A DNA stretch of 64,000 bases from Trichobilharzia regenti (taxonomy: Eukaryota; Platyhelminthes; Trematoda; Strigeidida; Schistosomatidae), in the NCBI GenBank assembly GCA_944472135.2, contig OX235268.1, positions 12,344,589-12,408,588 of the forward strand. Direction: 5' to 3'. A program made the translations under genes and the position numbers. Numbering within the stretch: position 1 is the first letter of the stretch; every line of letters starts with the position of its first letter. The notes beneath the pieces were generated by a model, which saw nothing but the letters and a program-made list of their open reading frames with translations, did not search any database and was not told where the DNA came from. This document shows positions 22,765-37,700 of this stretch, piece after piece.

Positions 22765-25700
22765 CTGAAAGAGGGACAACAATCACCTGGTTAGCAATCA
22801 AAAGCTCGCTTTCCTTGATCTCGTGCTTTTCCTTCTGAATTCGCTAGCATTCACTTGCATACCCATTCTCAACCGTCACACTATTCTCAAAATGCTTCAC
22901 AATCCTGTCAGGGTGGCCTCTCCTCACGTGAATTCCAATGTTTTCACCATCGATCTGATTCAATGACTCGATGATCGACGGCTTACTGAATCAACGACTC
23001 ACTCACTGATTGGTATTGCTAGAATTCGGTGTCGACTGTGCGTTGGATGGTGAGAGGACACCATCTGAATATGCGTTGTGTGTTTGTGTGTATTGGCGAC
23101 GAATTCTTGTTTTGGGAAACGGTGAGGTGGGCGCCTGTAGAGTGATTGTTGTTGGTGTGGTTGTAAGTGTTTATATTGCGTGTGTGTGTGTGTGTGTATC
23201 AACGAATGTGGACAGTCATATGCGAGTGTGTTATTTGTGGTGATATCGATTGAGTGGATGATGTGGTTTCGCAGGTCGACTGGATGGATAGGTGACGCGG
23301 TGGGTTTCGTGGCGACTGTGTGTCATGAGGAATGAAATTGTGACTGTCATTTGGTTGGTGTGTCCGTCGGTCTGTTGATCGATCGCAAACAACACATGCT
23401 CACTGAAACTGCAATTTACTCAGCCAGATCCTACCACATGACTACCAGATAGACAGAGGACAGACAGACAGTCCGACCGACCGACCGACGCTCACACAGA
23501 GAGACACACTCGCAGAGAGACAGACACACTGGAACACTGCCAACCAGCCAGTTAGCCAGCCAGCCAGCCAGCCATCCAGCCAGCCAACCACCCACTCACC
23601 TACCTACACACACTGACCCTCTTCAGTCTCATGGACAACAGAAATCTGCAGGACAACTATGTATAGACATTCACTCACCTGTCGAACTCGATGCCTCTTC
23701 TCCAACCGATTCACTGCTTATCACTTCTGAAAGAGGGACAACAATCACCTGGTTAGCAATCAAAAGCTCGCTTTCCTTGATCTCGTGCTTTTCCTTCTGA
23801 ATTCGCTAGCATTCACTTGCATACCCATTCTCAACCGTCACACTATTCTCAAAATGCTTCACAATCCTGTCAGGGTGGCCTCTCCTCACGTGAATTCCAA
23901 TGTTTTCACCATCGATCTGATTCAATGACTCGATGATCGACGGCTTACTGAATCAACGACTCACTCACTGATTGGTATTGCTAGAATTCGGTGTCGACTG
24001 TGCGTTGGATGGTGAGAGGACACCATCTGAATATGCGTTGTGTGTTTGTGTGTATTGGCGACGAATTCTTGTTTTGGGAAACGGTGAGGTGGGCGCCTGT
24101 AGAGTGATTGTTGTTGGTGTGGTTGTAAGTGTTTATATTGCGTGTGTGTGTGTGTGTGTATCAACGAATGTGGACAGTCATATGCGAGTGTGTTATTTGT
24201 GGTGATATCGATTGAGTGGATGATGTGGTTTCGCAGGTCGACTGGATGGATAGGTGACGCGGTGGGTTTCGTGGCGACTGTGTGTCATGAGGAATGAAAT
24301 TGTGACTGTCATTTGGTTGGTGTGTCCGTCGGTCTGTTGATCGATCGCAAACAACACATGCTCACTGAAACTGCAATTTACTCAGCCAGATCCTACCACA
24401 TGACTACCAGATAGACAGAGGACAGACAGACAGTCCGACCGACCGACCGACGCTCACACAGAGAGACACACTCGCAGAGAGACAGACACACTGGAACACT
24501 GCCAACCAGCCAGTTAGCCAGCCAGCCAGCCAGCCAGCCAGCCAACCACCCACTCACCTACCTACACACACTGACCCTCTTCAGTCTCATGGACAACAGA
24601 AATCTGCAGGACAACTATGTATAGACATTCACTCACCTGTCGAACTCGATGCCTCTTCTCCAACCGATTCACTGCTTATCACTTCTGAAAGAGGGACAAC
24701 AATCACCTGGTTAGCAATCAAAAGCTCGCTTTCCTTGATCTCGTGCTTTTCCTTCTGAATTCGCTAGCATTCACTTGCATACCCATTCTCAACCGTCACA
24801 CTATTCTCAAAATGCTTCACAATCCTGTCAGGGTGGCCTCTCCTCACGTGAATTCCAATGTTTTCACCATCGATCTGATTCAATGACTCGATGATCGACG
24901 GCTTACTGAATCAACGACTCACTCACTGATTGGTATTGCTAGAATTCGGTGTCGACTGTGCGTTGGATGGTGAGAGGACACCATCTGAATATGCGTTGTG
25001 TGTTTGTGTGTATTGGCGACGAATTCTTGTTTTGGGAAACAGTGAGGTGGGCGCCTGTAGAGTGATTGTTGTTGGTGTGGTTGTAAGTGTTTATATTGCG
25101 TGTGTGTGTGTGTGTGTGTATCAACGAATGTGGACAGTCATATGCGAGTGTGTTATTTGTGGTGATATCGATTGAGTGGATGATGTGGTTTCGCAGGTCG
25201 ACTGGATGGATAGGTGACGCGGTGGGTTTCGTGGCGACTGTGTGTCATGAGGAATGAAATTGTGACTGTCATTTGGTTGGTGTGTCCGTCGGTCTGTTGA
25301 TCGATCGCAAACAACACATGCTCACTGAAACTGCAATTTACTCAGCCAGATCCTACCACATGACTACCAGATAGACAGAGGACAGACAGACAGTCCGACC
25401 GACCGACCGACGCTCACACAGAGAGACACACTCGCAGAGAGACAGACACACTGGAACACTGCCAACCAGCCAGTTAGCCAGCCAGCCATCCAGCCAGCCA
25501 ACCACCCACTCACCTACCTACACACACTGACCCTCTTCAGTCTCATGGACAACAGAAATCTGCAGGACAACTATGTATAGACATTCACTCACCTGTCGAA
25601 CTCGATGCCTCTTCTCCAACCGATTCACTGCTTATCACTTCTGAAAGAGGGACAACAATCACCTGGTTAGCAATCAAAAGCTCGCTTTCCTTGATCTCGT

Positions 25701-28700
25701 GCTTTTCCTTCTGAATTCGCTAGCATTCACTTGCATACCCATTCTCAACCGTCACACTATTCTCAAAATGCTTCACAATCCTGTCAGGGTGGCCTCTCCT
25801 CACGTGAATTCCAATGTTTTCACCATCGATCTGATTCAATGACTCGATGATCGACGGCTTACTGAATCAACGACTCACTCACTGATTGGTATTGCTAGAA
25901 TTCGGTGTCGACTGTGCGTTGGATGGTGAGAGGACACCATCTGAATATGCGTTGTGTGTTTGTGTGTATTGGCGACGAATTCTTGTTTTGGGAAACGGTG
26001 AGGTGGGCGCCTGTAGAGTGATTGTTGTTGGTGTGGTTGTAAGTGTTTATATTGCGTGTGTGTGTGTGTGTGTATCAACGAATGTGGACAGTCATATGCG
26101 AGTGTGTTATTTGTGGTGATATCGATTGAGTGGATGATGTGGTTTCGCAGGTCGACTGGATGGATAGGTGACGCGGTGGGTTTCGTGGCGACTGTGTGTC
26201 ATGAGGAATGAAATTGTGACTGTCATTTGGTTGGTGTGTCCGTCGGTCTGTTGATCGATCGCAAACAACACATGCTCACTGAAACTGCAATTTACTCAGC
26301 CAGATCCTACCACATGACTACCAGATAGACAGAGGACAGACAGACAGTCCGACCGACCGACCGACGCTCACACAGAGAGACACACTCGCAGAGAGACAGA
26401 CACACTGGAACACTGCCAACCAGCCAGTTAGCCAGCCAGCCAGCCAGCCAGCCAACCACCCACTCACCTACCTACACACACTGACCCTCTTCAGTCTCAT
26501 GGACAACAGAAATCTGCAGGACAACTATGTATAGACATTCACTCACCTGTCGAACTCGATGCCTCTTCTCCAACCGATTCACTGCTTATCACTTCTGAAA
26601 GAGGGACAACAATCACCTGGTTAGCAATCAAAAGCTCGCTTTCCTTGATCTCGTGCTTTTCCTTCTGAATTCGCTAGCATTCACTTGCATACCCATTCTC
26701 AACCGTCACACTATTCTCAAAATGCTTCACAATCCTGTCAGGGTGGCCTCTCCTCACGTGAATTCCAATGTTTTCACCATCGATCTGATTCAATGACTCG
26801 ATGATCGACGGCTTACTGAATCAACGACTCACTCACTGATTGGTATTGCTAGAATTCGGTGTCGACTGTGCGTTGGATGGTGAGAGGACACCATCTGAAT
26901 ATGCGTTGTGTGTTTGTGTGTATTGGCGACGAATTCTTGTTTTGGGAAACGGTGAGGTGGGCGCCTGTAGAGTGATTGTTGTTGGTGTGGTTGTAAGTGT
27001 TTATATTGCGTGTGTGTGTGTGTGTGTATCAACGAATGTGGACAGTCATATGCGAGTGTGTTATTTGTGGTGATATCGATTGAGTGGATGATGTGGTTTC
27101 GCAGGTCGACTGGATGGATAGGTGACGCGGTGGGTTTCGTGGCGACTGTGTGTCATGAGGAATGAAATTGTGACTGTCATTTGGTTGGTGTGTCCGTCGG
27201 TCTGTTGATCGATCGCAAACAACACATGCTCACTGAAACTGCAATTTACTCAGCCAGATCCTACCACATGACTACCAGATAGACAGAGGACAGACAGACA
27301 GTCCGACCGACCGACCGACGCTCACACAGAGAGACACACTCGCAGAGAGACAGACACACTGGAACACTGCCAACCAGCCAGTTAGCCAGCCAGCCAGCCA
27401 GCCATCCAGCCAGCCAACCACCCACTCACCTACCTACACACACTGACCCTCTTCAGTCTCATGGACAACAGAAATCTGCAGGACAACTATGTATAGACAT
27501 TCACTCACCTGTCGAACTCGATGCCTCTTCTCCAACCGATTCACTGCTTATCACTTCTGAAAGAGGGACAACAATCACCTGGTTAGCAATCAAAAGCTCG
27601 CTTTCCTTGATCTCGTGCTTTTCCTTCTGAATTCGCTAGCATTCACTTGCATACCCATTCTCAACCGTCACACTATTCTCAAAATGCTTCACAATCCTGT
27701 CAGGGTGGCCTCTCCTCACGTGAATTCCAATGTTTTCACCATCGATCTGATTCAATGACTCGATGATCGACGGCTTACTGAATCAACGACTCACTCACTG
27801 ATTGGTATTGCTAGAATTCGGTGTCGACTGTGCGTTGGATGGTGAGAGGACACCATCTGAATATGCGTTGTGTGTTTGTGTGTATTGGCGACGAATTCTT
27901 GTTTTGGGAAACAGTGAGGTGGGCGCCTGTAGAGTGATTGTTGTTGGTGTGGTTGTAAGTGTTTATATTGCGTGTGTGTGTGTGTGTGTGTATCAACGAA
28001 TGTGGACAGTCATATGCGAGTGTGTTATTTGTGGTGATATCGATTGAGTGGATGATGTGGTTTCGCAGGTCGACTGGATGGATAGGTGACGCGGTGGGTT
28101 TCGTGGCGACTGTGTGTCATGAGGAATGAAATTGTGACTGTCATTTGGTTGGTGTGTCCGTCGGTCTGTTGATCGATCGCAAACAACACATGCTCACTGA
28201 AACTGCAATTTACTCAGCCAGATCCTACCACATGACTACCAGATAGACAGAGGACAGACAGACAGTCCGACCGACCGACCGACGCTCACACAGAGAGACA
28301 CACTCGCAGAGAGACAGACACACTGGAACACTGCCAACCAGCCAGTTAGCCAGCCAGCCAGCCAGCCATCCAGCCAGCCAACCACCCACTCACCTACCTA
28401 CACACACTGACCCTCTTCAGTCTCATGGACAACAGAAATCTGCAGGACAACTATGTATAGACATTCACTCACCTGTCGAACTCGATGCCTCTTCTCCAAC
28501 CGATTCACTGCTTATCACTTCTGAAAGAGGGACAACAATCACCTGGTTAGCAATCAAAAGCTCGCTTTCCTTGATCTCGTGCTTTTCCTTCTGAATTCGC
28601 TAGCATTCACTTGCATACCCATTCTCAACCGTCACACTATTCTCAAAATGCTTCACAATCCTGTCAGGGTGGCCTCTCCTCACGTGAATTCCAATGTTTT

Positions 28701-31700
28701 CACCATCGATCTGATTCAATGACTCGATGATCGACGGCTTACTGAATCAACGACTCACTCACTGATTGGTATTGCTAGAATTCGGTGTCGACTGTGCGTT
28801 GGATGGTGAGAGGACACCATCTGAATATGCGTTGTGTGTTTGTGTGTATTGGCGACGAATTCTTGTTTTGGGAAACAGTGAGGTGGGCGCCTGTAGAGTG
28901 ATTGTTGTTGGTGTGGTTGTAAGTGTTTATATTGCGTGTGTGTGTGTGTGTGTGTGTGTATCAACGAATGTGGACAGTCATATGCGAGTGTGTTATTTGT
29001 GGTGATATCGATTGAGTGGATGATGTGGTTTCGCAGGTCGACTGGATGGATAGGTGACGCGGTGGGTTTCGTGGCGACTGTGTGTCATGAGGAATGAAAT
29101 TGTGACTGTCATTTGGTTGGTGTGTCCGTCGGTCTGTTGATCGATCGCAAACAACACATGCTCACTGAAACTGCAATTTACTCAGCCAGATCCTACCACA
29201 TGACTACCAGATAGACAGAGGACAGACAGACAGTCCGACCGACCGACCGACGCTCACACAGAGAGACACACTCGCAGAGAGACAGACACACTGGAACACT
29301 GCCAACCAGCCAGTTAGCCACCAGCCAGCCAACCACCCACTCACCTACCTACACACACTGACCCTCTTCAGTCTCATGGACAACAGAAATCTGCAGGACA
29401 ACTATGTATAGACATTCACTCACCTGTCGAACTCGATGCCTCTTCTCCAACCGATTCACTGCTTATCACTTCTGAAAGAGGGACAACAATCACCTGGTTA
29501 GCAATCAAAAGCTCGCTTTCCTTGATCTCGTGCTTTTCCTTCTGAATTCGCTAGCATTCACTTGCATACCCATTCTCAACCGTCACACTATTCTCAAAAT
29601 GCTTCACAATCCTGTCAGGGTGGCCTCTCCTCACGTGAATTCCAATGTTTTCACCATCGATCTGATTCAATGACTCGATGATCGACGGCTTACTGAATCA
29701 ACGACTCACTCACTGATTGGTATTGCTAGAATTCGGTGTCGACTGTGCGTTGGATGGTGAGAGGACACCATCTGAATATGCGTTGTGTGTTTGTGTGTAT
29801 TGGCGACGAATTCTTGTTTTGGGAAACAGTGAGGTGGGCGCCTGTAGAGTGATTGTTGTTGGTGTGGTTGTAAGTGTTTATATTGCGTGTGTGTGTGTGT
29901 GTGTGTGTATCAACGAATGTGGACAGTCATATGCGAGTGTGTTATTTGTGGTGATATCGATTGAGTGGATGATGTGGTTTCGCAGGTCGACTGGATGGAT
30001 AGGTGACGCGGTGGGTTTCGTGGCGACTGTGTGTCATGAGGAATGAAATTGTGACTGTCATTTGGTTGGTGTGTCCGTCGGTCTGTTGATCGATCGCAAA
30101 CAACACATGCTCACTGAAACTGCAATTTACTCAGCCAGATCCTACCACATGACTACCAGATAGACAGAGGACAGACAGACAGTCCGACCGACCGACCGAC
30201 GCTCACACAGAGAGACACACTCGCAGAGAGACAGACACACTGGAACACTGCCAACCAGCCAGTTAGCCAGCCAGCCAACCACCCACTCACCTACCTACAC
30301 ACACTGACCCTCTTCAGTCTCATGGACAACAGAAATCTGCAGGACAACTATGTATAGACATTCACTCACCTGTCGAACTCGATGCCTCTTCTCCAACCGA
30401 TTCACTGCTTATCACTTCTGAAAGAGGGACAACAATCACCTGGTTAGCAATCAAAAGCTCGCTTTCCTTGATCTCGTGCTTTTCCTTCTGAATTCGCTAG
30501 CATTCACTTGCATACCCATTCTCAACCGTCACACTATTCTCAAAATGCTTCACAATCCTGTCAGGGTGGCCTCTCCTCACGTGAATTCCAATGTTTTCAC
30601 CATCGATCTGATTCAATGACTCGATGATCGACGGCTTACTGAATCAACGACTCACTCACTGATTGGTATTGCTAGAATTCGGTGTCGACTGTGCGTTGGA
30701 TGGTGAGAGGACACCATCTGAATATGCGTTGTGTGTTTGTGTGTATTGGCGACGAATTCTTGTTTTGGGAAACGGTGAGGTGGGCGCCTGTAGAGTGATT
30801 GTTGTTGGTGTGGTTGTAAGTGTTTATATTGCGTGTGTGTGTGTGTGTGTGTATCAACGAATGTGGACAGTCATATGCGAGTGTGTTATTTGTGGTGATA
30901 TCGATTGAGTGGATGATGTGGTTTCGCAGGTCGACTGGATGGATAGGTGACGCGGTGGGTTTCGTGGCGACTGTGTGTCATGAGGAATGAAATTGTGACT
31001 GTCATTTGGTTGGTGTGTCCGTCGGTCTGTTGATCGATCGCAAACAACACATGCTCACTGAAACTGCAATTTACTCAGCCAGATCCTACCACATGACTAC
31101 CAGATAGACAGAGGACAGACAGACAGTCCGACCGACCGACCGACGCTCACACAGAGAGACACACTCGCAGAGAGACAGACACACTGGAACACTGCCAACC
31201 AGCCAGTTAGAGCCAGCCAGCCAGCCATCCAGCCAGCCAACCACCCACTCACCTACCTACACACACTGACCCTCTTCAGTCTCATGGACAACAGAAATCT
31301 GCAGGACAACTATGTATAGACATTCACTCACCTGTCGAACTCGATGCCTCTTCTCCAACCGATTCACTGCTTATCACTTCTGAAAGAGGGACAACAATCA
31401 CCTGGTTAGCAATCAAAAGCTCGCTTTCCTTGATCTCGTGCTTTTCCTTCTGAATTCGCTAGCATTCACTTGCATACCCATTCTCAACCGTCACACTATT
31501 CTCAAAATGCTTCACAATCCTGTCAGGGTGGCCTCTCCTCACGTGAATTCCAATGTTTTCACCATCGATCTGATTCAATGACTCGATGATCGACGGCTTA
31601 CTGAATCAACGACTCACTCACTGATTGGTATTGCTAGAATTCGGTGTCGACTGTGCGTTGGATGGTGAGAGGACACCATCTGAATATGCGTTGTGTGTTT

Positions 31701-34700
31701 GTGTGTATTGGCGACGAATTCTTGTTTTGGGAAACAGTGAGGTGGGCGCCTGTAGAGTGATTGTTGTTGGTGTGGTTGTAAGTGTTTATATTGCGTGTGT
31801 GTGTGTGTGTGTATCAACGAATGTGGACAGTCATATGCGAGTGTGTTATTTGTGGTGATATCGATTGAGTGGATGATGTGGTTTCGCAGGTCGACTGGAT
31901 GGATAGGTGACGCGGTGGGTTTCGTGGCGACTGTGTGTCATGAGGAATGAAATTGTGACTGTCATTTGGTTGGTGTGTCCGTCGGTCTGTTGATCGATCG
32001 CAAACAACACATGCTCACTGAAACTGCAATTTACTCAGCCAGATCCTACCACATGACTACCAGATAGACAGAGGACAGACAGACAGTCCGACCGACCGAC
32101 CGACGCTCACACAGAGAGACACACTCGCAGAGAGACAGACACACTGGAACACTGCCAACCAGCCAGTTAGCCAGCCAGCCAGCCAGCCATCCAGCCAGCC
32201 AACCACCCACTCACCTACCTACACACACTGACCCTCTTCAGTCTCATGGACAACAGAAATCTGCAGGACAACTATGTATAGACATTCACTCACCTGTCGA
32301 ACTCGATGCCTCTTCTCCAACCGATTCACTGCTTATCACTTCTGAAAGAGGGACAACAATCACCTGGTTAGCAATCAAAAGCTCGCTTTCCTTGATCTCG
32401 TGCTTTTCCTTCTGAATTCGCTAGCATTCACTTGCATACCCATTCTCAACCGTCACACTATTCTCAAAATGCTTCACAATCCTGTCAGGGTGGCCTCTCC
32501 TCACGTGAATTCCAATGTTTTCACCATCGATCTGATTCAATGACTCGATGATCGACGGCTTACTGAATCAACGACTCACTCACTGATTGGTATTGCTAGA
32601 ATTCGGTGTCGACTGTGCGTTGGATGGTGAGAGGACACCATCTGAATATGCGTTGTGTGTTTGTGTGTATTGGCGACGAATTCTTGTTTTGGGAAACAGT
32701 GAGGTGGGCGCCTGTAGAGTGATTGTTGTTGGTGTGGTTGTAAGTGTTTATATTGCGTGTGTGTGTGTGTGTGTGTGTGTATCAACGAATGTGGACAGTC
32801 ATATGCGAGTGTGTTATTTGTGGTGATATCGATTGAGTGGATGATGTGGTTTCGCAGGTCGACTGGATGGATAGGTGACGCGGTGGGTTTCGTGGCGACT
32901 GTGTGTCATGAGGAATGAAATTGTGACTGTCATTTGGTTGGTGTGTCCGTCGGTCTGTTGATCGATCGCAAACAACACATGCTCACTGAAACTGCAATTT
33001 ACTCAGCCAGATCCTACCACATGACTACCAGATAGACAGAGGACAGACAGACAGTCCGACCGACCGACCGACGCTCACACAGAGAGACACACTCGCAGAG
33101 AGACAGACACACTGGAACACTGCCAACCAGCCAGTTAGCCAGCCAGCCAACCACCCACTCACCTACCTACACACACTGACCCTCTTCAGTCTCATGGACA
33201 ACAGAAATCTGCAGGACAACTATGTATAGACATTCACTCACCTGTCGAACTCGATGCCTCTTCTCCAACCGATTCACTGCTTATCACTTCTGAAAGAGGG
33301 ACAACAATCACCTGGTTAGCAATCAAAAGCTCGCTTTCCTTGATCTCGTGCTTTTCCTTCTGAATTCGCTAGCATTCACTTGCATACCCATTCTCAACCG
33401 TCACACTATTCTCAAAATGCTTCACAATCCTGTCAGGGTGGCCTCTCCTCACGTGAATTCCAATGTTTTCACCATCGATCTGATTCAATGACTCGATGAT
33501 CGACGGCTTACTGAATCAACGACTCACTCACTGATTGGTATTGCTAGAATTCGGTGTCGACTGTGCGTTGGATGGTGAGAGGACACCATCTGAATATGCG
33601 TTGTGTGTTTGTGTGTATTGGCGACGAATTCTTGTTTTGGGAAACGGTGAGGTGGGCGCCTGTAGAGTGATTGTTGTTGGTGTGGTTGTAAGTGTTTATA
33701 TTGCGTGTGTGTGTGTGTGTGTGTGTATCAACGAATGTGGACAGTCATATGCGAGTGTGTTATTTGTGGTGATATCGATTGAGTGGATGATGTGGTTTCG
33801 CAGGTCGACTGGATGGATAGGTGACGCGGTGGGTTTCGTGGCGACTGTGTGTCATGAGGAATGAAATTGTGACTGTCATTTGGTTGGTGTGTCCGTCGGT
33901 CTGTTGATCGATCGCAAACAACACATGCTCACTGAAACTGCAATTTACTCAGCCAGATCCTACCACATGACTACCAGATAGACAGAGGACAGACAGACAG
34001 TCCGACCGACCGACCGACGCTCACACAGAGAGACACACTCGCAGAGAGACAGACACACTGGAACACTGCCAACCAGCCAGTTAGCCAGCCAGCCAGCCAG
34101 CCATCCAGCCAGCCAACCACCCACTCACCTACCTACACACACTGACCCTCTTCAGTCTCATGGACAACAGAAATCTGCAGGACAACTATGTATAGACATT
34201 CACTCACCTGTCGAACTCGATGCCTCTTCTCCAACCGATTCACTGCTTATCACTTCTGAAAGAGGGACAACAATCACCTGGTTAGCAATCAAAAGCTCGC
34301 TTTCCTTGATCTCGTGCTTTTCCTTCTGAATTCGCTAGCATTCACTTGCATACCCATTCTCAACCGTCACACTATTCTCAAAATGCTTCACAATCCTGTC
34401 AGGGTGGCCTCTCCTCACGTGAATTCCAATGTTTTCACCATCGATCTGATTCAATGACTCGATGATCGACGGCTTACTGAATCAACGACTCACTCACTGA
34501 TTGGTATTGCTAGAATTCGGTGTCGACTGTGCGTTGGATGGTGAGAGGACACCATCTGAATATGCGTTGTGTGTTTGTGTGTATTGGCGACGAATTCTTG
34601 TTTTGGGAAACAGTGAGGTGGGCGCCTGTAGAGTGATTGTTGTTGGTGTGGTTGTAAGTGTTTATATTGCGTGTGTGTGTGTGTGTGTGTATCAACGAAT

Positions 34701-37700
34701 GTGGACAGTCATATGCGAGTGTGTTATTTGTGGTGATATCGATTGAGTGGATGATGTGGTTTCGCAGGTCGACTGGATGGATAGGTGACGCGGTGGGTTT
34801 CGTGGCGACTGTGTGTCATGAGGAATGAAATTGTGACTGTCATTTGGTTGGTGTGTCCGTCGGTCTGTTGATCGATCGCAAACAACACATGCTCACTGAA
34901 ACTGCAATTTACTCAGCCAGATCCTACCACATGACTACCAGATAGACAGAGGACAGACAGACAGTCCGACCGACCGACCGACGCTCACACAGAGAGACAC
35001 ACTCGCAGAGAGACAGACACACTGGAACACTGCCAACCAGCCAGTTAGCCAGCCAGCCAGCCAGCCATCCAGCCAGCCAACCACCCACTCACCTACCTAC
35101 ACACACTGACCCTCTTCAGTCTCATGGACAACAGAAATCTGCAGGACAACTATGTATAGACATTCACTCACCTGTCGAACTCGATGCCTCTTCTCCAACC
35201 GATTCACTGCTTATCACTTCTGAAAGAGGGACAACAATCACCTGGTTAGCAATCAAAAGCTCGCTTTCCTTGATCTCGTGCTTTTCCTTCTGAATTCGCT
35301 AGCATTCACTTGCATACCCATTCTCAACCGTCACACTATTCTCAAAATGCTTCACAATCCTGTCAGGGTGGCCTCTCCTCACGTGAATTCCAATGTTTTC
35401 ACCATCGATCTGATTCAATGACTCGATGATCGACGGCTTACTGAATCAACGACTCACTCACTGATTGGTATTGCTAGAATTCGGTGTCGACTGTGCGTTG
35501 GATGGTGAGAGGACACCATCTGAATATGCGTTGTGTGTTTGTGTGTATTGGCGACGAATTCTTGTTTTGGGAAACAGTGAGGTGGGCGCCTGTAGAGTGA
35601 TTGTTGTTGGTGTGGTTGTAAGTGTTTATATTGCGTGTGTGTGTGTGTGTGTGTGTGTATCAACGAATGTGGACAGTCATATGCGAGTGTGTTATTTGTG
35701 GTGATATCGATTGAGTGGATGATGTGGTTTCGCAGGTCGACTGGATGGATAGGTGACGCGGTGGGTTTCGTGGCGACTGTGTGTCATGAGGAATGAAATT
35801 GTGACTGTCATTTGGTTGGTGTGTCCGTCGGTCTGTTGATCGATCGCAAACAACACATGCTCACTGAAACTGCAATTTACTCAGCCAGATCCTACCACAT
35901 GACTACCAGATAGACAGAGGACAGACAGACAGTCCGACCGACCGACCGACGCTCACACAGAGAGACACACTCGCAGAGAGACAGACACACTGGAACACTG
36001 CCAACCAGCCAGTTAGCCAGCCAGCCAGCCAGCCATCCAGCCAGCCAACCACCCACTCACCTACCTACACACACTGACCCTCTTCAGTCTCATGGACAAC
36101 AGAAATCTGCAGGACAACTATGTATAGACATTCACTCACCTGTCGAACTCGATGCCTCTTCTCCAACCGATTCACTGCTTATCACTTCTGAAAGAGGGAC
36201 AACAATCACCTGGTTAGCAATCAAAAGCTCGCTTTCCTTGATCTCGTGCTTTTCCTTCTGAATTCGCTAGCATTCACTTGCATACCCATTCTCAACCGTC
36301 ACACTATTCTCAAAATGCTTCACAATCCTGTCAGGGTGGCCTCTCCTCACGTGAATTCCAATGTTTTCACCATCGATCTGATTCAATGACTCGATGATCG
36401 ACGGCTTACTGAATCAACGACTCACTCACTGATTGGTATTGCTAGAATTCGGTGTCGACTGTGCGTTGGATGGTGAGAGGACACCATCTGAATATGCGTT
36501 GTGTGTTTGTGTGTATTGGCGACGAATTCTTGTTTTGGGAAACAGTGAGGTGGGCGCCTGTAGAGTGATTGTTGTTGGTGTGGTTGTAAGTGTTTATATT
36601 GCGTGTGTGTGTGTGTGTGTGTGTATCAACGAATGTGGACAGTCATATGCGAGTGTGTTATTTGTGGTGATATCGATTGAGTGGATGATGTGGTTTCGCA
36701 GGTCGACTGGATGGATAGGTGACGCGGTGGGTTTCGTGGCGACTGTGTGTCATGAGGAATGAAATTGTGACTGTCATTTGGTTGGTGTGTCCGTCGGTCT
36801 GTTGATCGATCGCAAACAACACATGCTCACTGAAACTGCAATTTACTCAGCCAGATCCTACCACATGACTACCAGATAGACAGAGGACAGACAGACAGTC
36901 CGACCGACCGACCGACGCTCACACAGAGAGACACACTCGCAGAGAGACAGACACACTGGAACACTGCCAACCAGCCAGTTAGCCAGCCAGCCAGCCAGCC
37001 ATCCAGCCAGCCAACCACCCACTCACCTACCTACACACACTGACCCTCTTCAGTCTCATGGACAACAGAAATCTGCAGGACAACTATGTATAGACATTCA
37101 CTCACCTGTCGAACTCGATGCCTCTTCTCCAACCGATTCACTGCTTATCACTTCTGAAAGAGGGACAACAATCACCTGGTTAGCAATCAAAAGCTCGCTT
37201 TCCTTGATCTCGTGCTTTTCCTTCTGAATTCGCTAGCATTCACTTGCATACCCATTCTCAACCGTCACACTATTCTCAAAATGCTTCACAATCCTGTCAG
37301 GGTGGCCTCTCCTCACGTGAATTCCAATGTTTTCACCATCGATCTGATTCAATGACTCGATGATCGACGGCTTACTGAATCAACGACTCACTCACTGATT
37401 GGTATTGCTAGAATTCGGTGTCGACTGTGCGTTGGATGGTGAGAGGACACCATCTGAATATGCGTTGTGTGTTTGTGTGTATTGGCGACGAATTCTTGTT
37501 TTGGGAAACAGTGAGGTGGGCGCCTGTAGAGTGATTGTTGTTGGTGTGGTTGTAAGTGTTTATATTGCGTGTGTGTGTGTGTGTGTGTGTATCAACGAAT
37601 GTGGACAGTCATATGCGAGTGTGTTATTTGTGGTGATATCGATTGAGTGGATGATGTGGTTTCGCAGGTCGACTGGATGGATAGGTGACGCGGTGGGTTT